DNA of 54,427 nt, taken from positions 1-54,427 of the forward strand of contig NZ_MWLN01000216.1 of NCBI RefSeq assembly GCF_002198655.1. The letters are read 5' to 3'. Shown in pieces: positions 16,936 through 24,068 of the stretch; within the stretch, counting starts at the first letter, position 1, and each line of letters starts with the position of its first letter. Origin of the DNA: Kineosporia sp. A_224 (GTDB lineage: Bacteria > Actinomycetota > Actinomycetes > Actinomycetales > Kineosporiaceae). Position numbers and translations under genes: made by a program. A model generated the notes under the pieces. It had not been told where the DNA came from and made no database searches. It saw only the letters and a list, made by a program, of their open reading frames with translations.

Positions 16936-16948
16936 GGGTCCGGGCGGC

Positions 16949-18472
16949 CTACTGGCCGGAGGTCGGGCGCGTCCCGAGGGTGACGTCGACCTTCTGCGTC
17001 GAGCCGCCGCGGACGACGGTCAGCGAGACGGTCGTGCCGGGCTTGCGCTCGCGGATCTGGGCGACGAGCGAGTCGGCGCCGCTGACGGCCTCGCCGTCGA
17101 TGGCGACGACCGCGTCACCGGTCCTGAGCCCGGCCTTCGCCGACGGCCCGTCGGCGGCCACCGACTGCAGGATCGCGGCCTGGCGCTGCGCGCCGTCCGC
17201 CGACGCGGTGCCCTCGCTCAGGGAGACGCCCATCCAGGCGTGCTGGGCGGTGCCGTTCTTGACGAGCTGGTCGGCGACGTCCTTCGCGGCGTTGATCGGG
17301 ATCGCGAAGCCGAGGCCGATGCTGCCGGACTGGCTGCTGCCGGCCACCGCGCCGAGCGAGGCGATCGACGAGGTGATGCCGATGACCCGGCCGCGGCTGT
17401 CGACGAGCGCGCCGCCGCTGTTGCCGGGGTTGACAGCGGCGTCGGTCTGGATCGCGTTCGTCACGACCGCCTCGCCGCTGCTGCCGAGCGGGGTCTGGCT
17501 CTCCGACGCGGACGTCGTCACCGGCCGGTCGACGGCGCTGACGATGCCGGTCGTCACGGTGTCCGAGAGGCCCAGCGGGTTGCCGAGCGCCATGACGGCG
17601 TCCCCGACGCGGACCGACGAGGAGTCGCCGAGCGTCGCGGCCTTGAGGCCGGACGGCGCCGCGTCGAGCTTGATGACCGCGAGGTCCGTCGCCGGGTCGC
17701 GGCCGACGATCGACGCGTCGAACGTGCGCCCGTCGGAGAGCACGACCTGGATCGTCCCGCCGTTCGCGGCTTCCGAGACGACGTGGTTGTTCGTGAGGAT
17801 GCGGCCGCTCGTGTCGAGGATGACGCCGGAGCCCTCGCCGGAGCTCTGGCCGGCCTGGACCTTCACCGAGACGACGCTCGGCTCGACGGCCGCCGCGACG
17901 TCGCCCCAGTTCGGGGACGTCACGTTGCCGCTGTCCACCGGTGCCTTGCCGGTGCCGGCCGCGGGGCTCGAGGAGGTCGTCGTCACGGTGCCGCCGGAGT
18001 CGTCCGTCGCGGTGACGATGCCGGCGGTGAGCAGGCTCGACAGGACCGCGGCGCCGGCGCCCATCGCGACGACCCCGCCCCAGCCCGGGCGGCGGTCGCG
18101 CCGGTCACGGCCGGGCGGTGGCGGGACGGGCGGGAAACCGCCGTGGCCGGGGCCGCCGTACGGCTGGCCCGGCGGAGCCGGCTGGGGGGTCTGGTACGCC
18201 TGCCCGCCGAACAGCGGGGACGCCGGCGGCGGCCAGCCGGCGCCGAGCGGCTGGGTCTGCGGACCGGCCGGGGCGACTGGCGTGGCCGGCGTGGCCGGCG
18301 CGGACGCTGCGGACGGTGCGGACGCCGCGGGGTACTCCGGAGAGGCTGCCACCGGGGCGGTCACGGGGGCGGTCACGGGGGCCGTCGCCGCCTCCGGCGG
18401 CGTCCCGCCGCCGGCCGGCGCCGCCCAGGGGGCGCGCCAGTGGTCGGGGCGGGGGTCCGTGGTCTGGGTCAT
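16949..18472 (-). CDS. HtrA/DegP-like S1C serine protease with PDZ domain
   Basis: About 507 aa from ATG 18472; a GTG at 18481 is in frame. A 135-residue Pro/Ala/Gln-rich cytoplasmic tail precedes one membrane helix (GGVVAMGAGAAVLSSLLTAG). The trypsin-like domain follows outside, with the triad seen in ILTNNHVVSEA (His), DPATDLAVIKLD (Asp) and AVNPGNSGGALVD (Ser). A C-terminal PDZ domain starts near SVAADGPSAKAGLRTGDAVVAIDG. This is the usual actinobacterial architecture for envelope protein quality control. It is flanked by its own terminator at 16901. Confidence 0.92.
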   Translation of the reverse strand: MTQTTDPRPDHWRAPWAAPAGGGTPPEAATAPVTAPVTAPVAASPEYPAASAPSAASAPATPATPVAPAGPQTQPLGAGWPPPASPLFGGQAYQTPQPAPPGQPYGGPGHGGFPPVPPPPGRDRRDRRPGWGGVVAMGAGAAVLSSLLTAGIVTATDDSGGTVTTTSSSPAAGTGKAPVDSGNVTSPNWGDVAAAVEPSVVSVKVQAGQSSGEGSGVILDTSGRILTNNHVVSEAANGGTIQVVLSDGRTFDASIVGRDPATDLAVIKLDAAPSGLKAATLGDSSSVRVGDAVMALGNPLGLSDTVTTGIVSAVDRPVTTSASESQTPLGSSGEAVVTNAIQTDAAVNPGNSGGALVDSRGRVIGITSSIASLGAVAGSSQSGSIGLGFAIPINAAKDVADQLVKNGTAQHAWMGVSLSEGTASADGAQRQAAILQSVAADGPSAKAGLRTGDAVVAIDGEAVSGADSLVAQIRERKPGTTVSLTVVRGGSTQKVDVTLGTRPTSGQ

Positions 18473-18616
18473 CGCGGTCACCTCTGTCGTGGACTTGGTG
18501 ACTCCTATGGGACCCCCTGCCGCTGGGCGGACCCTCCGACGACCCTGGGAGTTGACTGGGAGCCTGCGACGGCGGCGGGGTCCTGGCCGGGGCCGAGGAC
18601 GTGGGATCCAAAACGC

Positions 18617-18652
18617 GGCGGCCGGCAGGACGCTCGCGCGTCCGGCCGGCCG
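18617..18652 (-). terminator. Intrinsic terminator after the 39-aa gene
   Basis: CGGCCGGC-AGGACGC faces GCGTCC-GGCCGGCCG around TCGC. On the minus strand the stem is followed by GTTTTGG, a short U-tract that is rare in this window. It isolates the 39-aa gene from htrA. Confidence 0.6.
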
Positions 18653-18700
18653 AGCCGGGTCCGCTGTGGGGCGGGACCTGGGCCGAGTGCTCCTGCCGGG

Positions 18701-18820
18701 TCAGTCCCGGTCGGAGGTGTCGGTCAGGGGCGGGGAGGACAGCCGGACCCGCTTGGGGTTGGCCACGGTGGTCAGACCCACGGAGCGGTCGTCGTCGGCG
18801 GGCTGGTTGGTGTTCGTCAT
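18701..18820 (-). CDS. 39-residue small protein
   Basis: ATG 18820 has GAGGAGA 5 nt upstream, and the frame (MTNTNQPADDDRSVGLTTVA...) stops at 18701. It then meets an intrinsic-type terminator at 18617-18652, so it has its own transcription unit. The peptide is polar: an acidic N-terminal third (ADDD), a middle with basic residues (NPKRVRL) and an acidic end (TDTSDRD). It has no Cys, no membrane helix and no signal peptide. Its leader is long (about 500 nt to the next gene) and includes a palindrome at 19035-19050. No family is recognised; a modified-peptide precursor is conceivable, but no modifying enzyme adjoins. Confidence 0.5.
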   Translation of the reverse strand: MTNTNQPADDDRSVGLTTVANPKRVRLSSPPLTDTSDRD

Positions 18821-19332
18821 CCACGTCTCCTCGTCGAGCTGTGTCGGTTCGAGCTGTTCCGGGCGAGCCGGCGGTCGTGCGGTGCGTCGGGCCCCGCCGG
18901 TCCGTGCGGACGGGCGAGCGGTTGGCGCGGGGTGCGACCCTGTCGGGCCGCCCCCGCGGCAAGGATCCTCGTGGTCCGAGGTGTCCTGTGCGTTTCCCGA
19001 TGGGAACATCCTCGTCAAGGTCGTACCCACACCTTGTGTTCCCGAACACAGGTGCAACGAACGTCACACTTGTTGGTCACGGCGCGCGAAAACGCTTGCA
19101 TCCCAACGGGATCCTGTGCGCGGACGACCAGAGCCGGTCCGGACCCGTTGTGGTGCAACGGTTCCGGCCGCCGATGGCAGCCCCGGCGGGTGCCCCGACG
19201 ACGATCATCGCGGCTCGGCACCGGCCCGGGCTGCCCGACGCAACGGTGTGGGAACGGTCACGCCGCAACGGGGGACGCGCGGACGCCGGACGCCCGAGGG
19301 CCGAACGGCCGAGACCGCGGAGCCGGGACGTG
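18821..19332. other. Long intergenic region upstream of the 39-aa gene
   Basis: 512 nt with lower GC in its middle (about 19000-19130) and no reading frame with host codon bias. It holds the palindrome at 19035-19050 and, at about 19086-19100, a sequence like a LacI-family half site (TGCAAGCGTTTTCG on the minus strand). It probably carries the promoter and control elements of the small gene. Confidence 0.4.
19035..19050. promoter_or_regulatory. Palindrome, possible operator
   Basis: TGTGTTC and GAACACA flank CC, a perfect 7+2+7 palindrome. The flanks CACCT and GGTG extend it with one extra T on the left. It lies about 215 nt upstream of the 39-aa gene. The GTTC...GAAC order is the reverse of an actinobacterial LexA box. 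Confidence 0.4.
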
Positions 19333-19369
19333 CGACGGGGCGCCGCGGCGTGGCCGCGGCGCCCCGTCG
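19333..19369 (-). terminator. Strong hairpin after the DUF2007-like gene
   Basis: CGACGGGGCGCCGCGG (19333-19348) pairs perfectly with 19354-19369 around CGTGG, a 16-bp stem. It lies 22 nt beyond the stop at 19392 on the minus strand. Confidence 0.75.
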
Positions 19370-19391
19370 TGGAGCGGGTGGGTCGGTCGCC

Positions 19392-19688
19392 TCAGGCGAC
19401 GCCGACGACCTGCGACGCGAGCTCGCGGTCGCGGGCGGCCACGAGGACGCGGAACCGGCCCGGTGTGCCGGGCATCGAGCCCACGGGCTGGATGACGGCG
19501 CGCAGGCCGACGTCGGCGAGGCACTCCTCGACGAAGTAGAGGCTGTCGCGGCTGATCTCGGCGACCGGGACGAGCCGGTTCGGGCTCGGCGCCGGCGCGA
19601 CCGCGTCGAGCAGACGCGTCCAGCGCGACCTGTGGTCGGCGGTGCGCGCCTCGCGGGTGGTGGCGGATGCGTGGATCGGGGCGGACAT
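19392..19688 (-). CDS. Small DUF2007-like protein
   Basis: 98 aa from ATG 19688 (MSAPIHASATTREARTADH). ATG 19697 and TTG 19718 are in frame, but AGGAG is better spaced for 19688. The C-terminal 60 residues, NRLVPVAEISRDSLYFVEECLADVGLRAVI...PGRFRVLVAARDRELASQVVG, have the beta-alpha-beta pattern of DUF2007 (ferredoxin-like, GlnB-related putative signal-transducing) domains. In those, a protein of this size acts through ligand or protein binding; no function is proven. It is a single-gene unit with its own terminator. Confidence 0.6.
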   Translation of the reverse strand: MSAPIHASATTREARTADHRSRWTRLLDAVAPAPSPNRLVPVAEISRDSLYFVEECLADVGLRAVIQPVGSMPGTPGRFRVLVAARDRELASQVVGVA

Positions 19689-19939
19689 GTGGGTCATCAC
19701 TCCTGTAGGGGTGACCAAGGGGGTCCCGTCGGCGCGCCGTCGCGCCGGGCGAGGTCCGGCGGCCGCTGCGAGGCGGCTCCGCCGCTCGTCCCGTCAGAGG
19801 TGCCGGGTCGCGGTCACCCTGTCCGAGAACGCTTTCATTCTCTCACTCCGTCGGCATCCGCGCCCCCGCGGAGAACCCGTACGACCAAACCGTGAGGGGG
19901 ATCACGAGATGGGTGAACAACCCTCCTCCGGGCGGTCAA

Positions 19940-19999
19940 CCTCTGGAGGGTTGTGCATCCCAAAACGTGAGTTTGGGGTGAACAACCCGCCAGAGGACG
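19940..19999. repeat. Palindromic intergenic repeat, family B, single copy
   Basis: A 60-nt near-palindrome. CCTCTGGAGGGTTGTGCATC then CCAAAAC faces GTTTGGGGTG then AACAACCCGCCAGAGG, about 24 of 27 positions paired around GTGA. It ends in CCAGAGGACG, the motif repeated in the cluster at 49844-50107, where the same CAAAAC/GTTTTG centre is found. It sits just past the stop of the histidine kinase gene (20011) and may terminate that operon. Confidence 0.75.
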
Positions 20000-20010
20000 G
20001 TGGGGGAGGG

Positions 20011-21687
20011 TTAGTCGGGGGGCGCTGCCGGGAGGGTCACGCGGAAGGTCGCGCCACCGCCGGGCGTCGTCCGGACGCCGACCTGGCCGTGGTGCGCCGA
20101 CACGACGGCGGACACGATCGACAGGCCCAGGCCCGAGCCGCCGCCCTTGCCGCGCTGGCGGGAGGAGTCGGCCCGGTAGAAGCGCTCGAAGATCTTCGCG
20201 GCGTGCTCGGGGGAGAGCCCCTGTCCGTGGTCACGGACCTCGAGGACCGCTGAGCGGGTGCCGTCCGGCCCCGTCTCCGTGCCGACGGCGACCTCGACGG
20301 GGGTGCCGGGCGCGGTGTGCCGGACGGCGTTCGCGACGAGGTTCGCGACGACCTGGCGGAGCCGGTCCTCGTCGCCGACGACGCCCGAGGGGACGGGTCC
20401 GACGTCGGGCCGCAGCCCGACGAGCTGGACGGGGCGGTTCGGGTCGAGGCCGCGGGCGTCGTGGACGGCGTCGCCGGCGAGCACCGTGAGGTCGACGCGC
20501 TCGACCCGGCCGGGCCGCTGCTCGTCGAGCCGGGCGAGGAGCAGCAGGTCCTCGACGAGGCCGCCCATCCGGGTCGCCTCGTCCTCGATGCGGCGCATGG
20601 TGCGCGGGACGTCGTCCGTGGGGACGGCGCCCTGCCGGTACAGCTCGGCGAACCCGCGGATCGCGGCGAGCGGCGTCCTCAGCTCGTGGGAGGCGTCGGC
20701 GGCGAACCGGCGGGTCCGCGCCTCGGAGGCCTCCCGGGCGCGGAAGGCCGCCTCGATGTGGCTGAGCATCGTGTTGAGGGAGGCGGTGAGCCGGCCGACC
20801 TCGGTCGTCGTGGGCCGCTCCTGGATCCGGCGGGAGAGGTCCCCGCCGGCGATGAGCGCGGCCGTCTCCTCGACCTCGACGAGCGGGCGGAAGGCCCGCC
20901 GGATCGCCAGCCAGCCGAGCAGCGCGAAGACGGCGATCGCCGCACCACCGATGCCGAGCGTGAGCTGCCGCAGGGTGCGCACCGAGGCGTCGACCTGCGA
21001 GGTCGGCAGCGCGAGCGTCACCGTGCCCGGGTAGGACGACAGGCTGAGCGAGGGCCGGACCCCGACCGGGACGACGACGGCGCGCCACGGCGTCCCGTCC
21101 GCGGACTCGAGCTGGAAGACCGCGCCGTCGAGCTCCTCGGCCTGCGCGTAGCTGACGTCGGTGAAGACCGGGGTGGCCCGCTCGGGCCCGGAACCGTTGG
21201 TGCTGTTGAGGTCCGGCCGGGACGGCACGGTGACCCGGGTGGCGAACTGGGCGGGCCCGCGGCGGTCGTCGTCGTCGGTGCGGGTGAGCCCGGAGAGCAG
21301 CCGGTTGTCGCCGCCGACCGCCTGCTCGTAGGTCGCCTTGAGCTGGTCGTCGAGCTGCTGGACGAGGTAGCCGCGCAGCACCCACTGGACGCCGAACCCG
21401 GTCGCCGCGAGCGCGAGGAGCAGGGTGCCGACGAGGACGGCGACGAGCTGGGTGCGCAGCGGGATCGCCGCGAGCCGGGAACCGGCGGCGCGGGCCGGTG
21501 CGTCGTCCGGCGCCTCCGCTGCGTCGGCCGGTGCGTCGTCCTGCGCCGGGTCCGCCCCGGGGGTCACGTCGACGGCCTCGGGGGCGGGGCCGGCGAAGAG
21601 GTTCACCGGGGGTTCGGTCCGGGAGCCGGCACGCACCGGGTCCGGCCCGAAGGCCGCGACGTCGATGCCGCGGGTCGGCTCGCTCAT
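20011..21687 (-). CDS. Sensor histidine kinase
   Basis: 558 aa. An acidic, Ala/Asp-rich N-terminal stretch (about 1-75) precedes a membrane helix (LVAVLVGTLLLALAATGFGV). An extracytoplasmic sensor of about 150 residues and a second helix (LGIGGAAIAVFALLGWLAI) follow. HAMP leads to HisKA with the phospho-acceptor His334 (ASHELRTPL), then the ATPase domain with N box NLVANAVRHT, G1 DHGQGL and G2 GGSGLGLSI. It pairs with the response regulator, whose stop overlaps this ATG. The signal is unknown; the flavin redox operon lies just upstream on the same strand. Confidence 0.93.
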   Translation of the reverse strand: MSEPTRGIDVAAFGPDPVRAGSRTEPPVNLFAGPAPEAVDVTPGADPAQDDAPADAAEAPDDAPARAAGSRLAAIPLRTQLVAVLVGTLLLALAATGFGVQWVLRGYLVQQLDDQLKATYEQAVGGDNRLLSGLTRTDDDDRRGPAQFATRVTVPSRPDLNSTNGSGPERATPVFTDVSYAQAEELDGAVFQLESADGTPWRAVVVPVGVRPSLSLSSYPGTVTLALPTSQVDASVRTLRQLTLGIGGAAIAVFALLGWLAIRRAFRPLVEVEETAALIAGGDLSRRIQERPTTTEVGRLTASLNTMLSHIEAAFRAREASEARTRRFAADASHELRTPLAAIRGFAELYRQGAVPTDDVPRTMRRIEDEATRMGGLVEDLLLLARLDEQRPGRVERVDLTVLAGDAVHDARGLDPNRPVQLVGLRPDVGPVPSGVVGDEDRLRQVVANLVANAVRHTAPGTPVEVAVGTETGPDGTRSAVLEVRDHGQGLSPEHAAKIFERFYRADSSRQRGKGGGSGLGLSIVSAVVSAHHGQVGVRTTPGGGATFRVTLPAAPPD

Positions 21688-22391
21688 GCCTCGGGGGGCA
21701 GCCGCAGGACGTAGCCGACGCCGCGCCGGGTGTGGATGAGCGGCGGGTCGACGTGGTCGATCTTGCGGCGCAGGTAGGAGATGTAGGACTCGACGATGCC
21801 GGACTCGCCGTTGAAGTCGTACGCCCAGACGTGGTCGAGGATCTGGGCCTTCGACAGCACGCGGTTCGGGTTGAGCATGAGGTAGCGCAGGAGCTTGAAC
21901 TCCGTCGGCGACAGGTCGACGAGCTTGCCCGCGCGGCGCACCTCGTGGGAGTCCTCGTCGAGCTCGAGGTCCTCGAAGACGAGACGGCCGGTGTCGGGGT
22001 CGCCGCCCACGCCCGTGCGGCGCAGCACGGCGCGGATCCGGGCGACGACCTCCTCGAGGCTGAACGGCTTCGTGACGTAGTCGTCCCCGCCGACCGTGAG
22101 CCCCTGCACCTTGTCCATCGTCTCGTCGCGCGCGGTGAGGAACAGGACGGGCATCTCCCGGCCGCGCTCGCGGAGCTTGCGGGTCACGGTGAAGCCGTCG
22201 AGGTCCGGGAGCATCACGTCGAGGACGACGAGGTCCGGGCGGTGCTGCTCGGCGAGCTTCAGCGCCTGGGCGCCGTCCTCGGCCGGGAACACCTCGAAGC
22301 CGGCGAAGCGCAGGCTCGCGGTGAGGAGCTCGCGGATGCTCGGCTCGTCGTCGACGACGAGCAGCCGCGCCTCAGGGGTCTTGTCTGCCAC
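21684..22391 (-). CDS. OmpR/PhoB-family response regulator
   Basis: 235 aa. The receiver has the acidic pair Asp14-Asp15, phospho-acceptor Asp58 (LVVLDVMLPDLDG), the Thr in LFLTARDE and the Lys in YVTKPF. The C-terminal winged helix ends LSKAQILDHVWAYDFNGESGIVESYISYLRRKID...RRGVGYVLR, the PhoB-type DNA-binding domain. It belongs to the PrrA/TcrX/MtrA-like actinobacterial group. Its stop overlaps the kinase start (ATGA). It lies 257 nt downstream of apbE on the same strand, with no strong terminator between them. Confidence 0.94.
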   Translation of the reverse strand: MADKTPEARLLVVDDEPSIRELLTASLRFAGFEVFPAEDGAQALKLAEQHRPDLVVLDVMLPDLDGFTVTRKLRERGREMPVLFLTARDETMDKVQGLTVGGDDYVTKPFSLEEVVARIRAVLRRTGVGGDPDTGRLVFEDLELDEDSHEVRRAGKLVDLSPTEFKLLRYLMLNPNRVLSKAQILDHVWAYDFNGESGIVESYISYLRRKIDHVDPPLIHTRRGVGYVLRLPPEA

Positions 22392-22647
22392 CTGACCAGT
22401 CTCTCTCGTCCTGCTGTGAACTCGCTGGGAGACTGCTGTGCGGTCCGTGCACGGTGTGCAGGGTGAGGTCGGCCGGCGGCACGCTCAGGGCGACGACGGC
22501 CGCGACGAGGAGCACCGACGGCCCCAGGGCGGCGTCCCACGTGAGGACGGCCGGGGCGGTCGGCGTCGCGTGCCGGGGCCGCAGGCGCATGGTGACGGGA
22601 TCGGACCCGGCACGGTCCGCCTTGAGGGCCCGGCGGCCACGCGTCGG

Positions 22648-23529
22648 TCAGGACGGCGGGCCGGTGACCGTCCGCACGTCGCCGCGACCGTCGACGAGGA
22701 CGACCGCGTGGTCGGCCAGCGTCGACGCCCACTGCGCGGCGTCCGCGCCGCGGACGAACGCCGCCGTCGCGTAGACGTCCGCCCAGGTCAGGCTCGGGCC
22801 GACGACCGTCGCCGAGAGCAGCCCGGACGGCGCGGCGCCGGTCGCCGGGTCGACGATGTGGGCGCCCCGCGCCGCCGTGCCCGACGTCGCGACCGCGCCG
22901 CGGCGCAACGGCACCGTGAGCAGCATCCGGCTGCGCATCCGCGGGTCCTCGACGCCGACCGTCCAGTCCGGGGTGTCCGTGCGTGCACATCCGACGACGA
23001 CGTCGCCGCCGGCCGACAGGAGCACGTCGTGCGGGCCGAGCGCGGCGAGCCGGTCGACGAGCCGGTCGAAGGCCTGCTCGGCGGCCCAGCCCTTGACGAG
23101 GCCGGTCGGGTCGAACACGGGCCGGGCCCCGGCGGCCGGCGGCAGCCAGGCGGAGAACGCCCCTCCGGTCCGTTCCGCGGCCTCGTCGCAGAGAGCGGCG
23201 ACACGACGGACCCGCTCCGGGGCGTCCTCGAGGCGCAGCTCTCCGCGCCGCATCCGGCTCACCGGGCTCTCCGGCTTCCACGTGCTGAACATCGCGTCGT
23301 CGGCGCGCAGGTCGGCGAACGCCGCCTCGACGGCGCGGGCGACGCGGTCGTCGCGGGCGAGCGGCCCGCGGACGTGGACGCTCATCGGCAGCCCCATGAC
23401 CTGCTCGACGAACGAGCGCCGGGGCTGCTCGACGATCGGCGTCGCGCCGTCGAGGGCCGGGGCGGCGGCCGGGTCGGTGCCCGGGTCGGCGTCCGGGCGG
23501 ACCGTCCGGGCCTGGCCCGGGACGGTCAC
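22648..23529 (-). CDS. apbE: FAD:protein FMN transferase
   Basis: 293 aa from GTG 23529, which overlaps the stop of the upstream FMN-binding gene (GTGA). ApbE attaches FMN from FAD to a Thr in the [S/T]GAT motif of exported electron carriers. Landmarks: FVEQVMGLPMSVHVRG at the start, MFSTWKPESPVSRMRRGE (the S-x-W/Y loop), FDPTGLVKGWAAEQAFD, LLSAGGDVVV, and the C-terminal GTAARGAHIVDPATG...TWADVYATAAFV. No lipobox or clear signal peptide is seen, so it may act inside the cell or be exported another way. Its target is almost surely the FMN-binding protein encoded just upstream. Confidence 0.93.
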   Translation of the reverse strand: MTVPGQARTVRPDADPGTDPAAAPALDGATPIVEQPRRSFVEQVMGLPMSVHVRGPLARDDRVARAVEAAFADLRADDAMFSTWKPESPVSRMRRGELRLEDAPERVRRVAALCDEAAERTGGAFSAWLPPAAGARPVFDPTGLVKGWAAEQAFDRLVDRLAALGPHDVLLSAGGDVVVGCARTDTPDWTVGVEDPRMRSRMLLTVPLRRGAVATSGTAARGAHIVDPATGAAPSGLLSATVVGPSLTWADVYATAAFVRGADAAQWASTLADHAVVLVDGRGDVRTVTGPPS

Positions 23530-24053
23530 AGGTGGGCCTGGTCGATGGCGGACTGCAGGGACTGGACGTAGCCGTCGCTGGTGACGGTGGCGCCGGAGAC
23601 GGCGTCGATGTTCGCGCTCTGGGCGGCGGTGACCTCCTCGGCGAGCACGGGCAGCGCGTAGGAGTTGATCTGCTCGTCCCGGTGGTTCCCCTGCGGGTAC
23701 TGGACCGCCTCGGACTTCGTGATCTTGCCGTTCTTCACGGTGATCTCGACCTGGACGACGCCCCAGCGGGTCATGACCGCGTCGCCGGTGTAGGTGCCGG
23801 AGGACGACGAGGAGCCGGACGACGACCCGGACGACGAGCCGGACGACGAGCCGGACGACGAGGCTTCGTCCGAGGACGTCGAGCCGTCGGCCGACGTGTC
23901 TGCGGAGGCGGTCCCGTCGGACTGCCCGGCCGCCGTCCCGCCGGCCGTCCCGGTGCTCGCGAGCGCCGTCCCCGAGTTCGTGCTCGTGTGGTAGCTGAAG
24001 AGCAGCACGAGACCGCTGAGGGTGCTCATGAGGCCGATCGCGATCCTGCGCAT
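23526..24053 (-). CDS. Exported FMN-binding domain protein
   Basis: 175 aa. An N-terminal signal anchor (MRRIAIGLMSTLSGLVLLFS) is followed by a 60-residue linker very rich in Ser, Gly, Thr and Ala, encoded by a 12-bp repeat near 23811-23870. The C-terminal FMN_bind domain contains DAVSGATVTSDGYVQSL, where the Thr of SGAT receives FMN by phosphoester linkage from ApbE. It would act as an electron carrier on the outer face of the membrane, accepting electrons from the ferric-reductase-like protein 16 nt upstream. The motif is intact. Confidence 0.92.
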   Translation of the reverse strand: MRRIAIGLMSTLSGLVLLFSYHTSTNSGTALASTGTAGGTAAGQSDGTASADTSADGSTSSDEASSSGSSSGSSSGSSSGSSSSSGTYTGDAVMTRWGVVQVEITVKNGKITKSEAVQYPQGNHRDEQINSYALPVLAEEVTAAQSANIDAVSGATVTSDGYVQSLQSAIDQAHL

Positions 24054-24068
24054 GGGGTGCCGTTCTCC

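Noticed and set aside
19035-19050. LexA/SOS box
   Set aside because: The half sites are in the order GTTC...GAAC, the reverse of the actinobacterial GAAC...GTTC box.
19825-19842. Operator GAGAA-CGCTTTCA-TTCTC upstream of the DUF2007-like gene
   Set aside because: Only 5-bp arms with an 8-nt spacer and no linked regulator; too weak to call, although CGCTTTC resembles a LacI-family half site.
22372-22590. 72-codon minus-strand frame with a hydrophobic stretch, between apbE and the response regulator
   Set aside because: No ribosome binding site, overlap with the regulator start, and a tail with no coding bias (SSQQDERDWSGG). It is probably the leader of the regulator mRNA.
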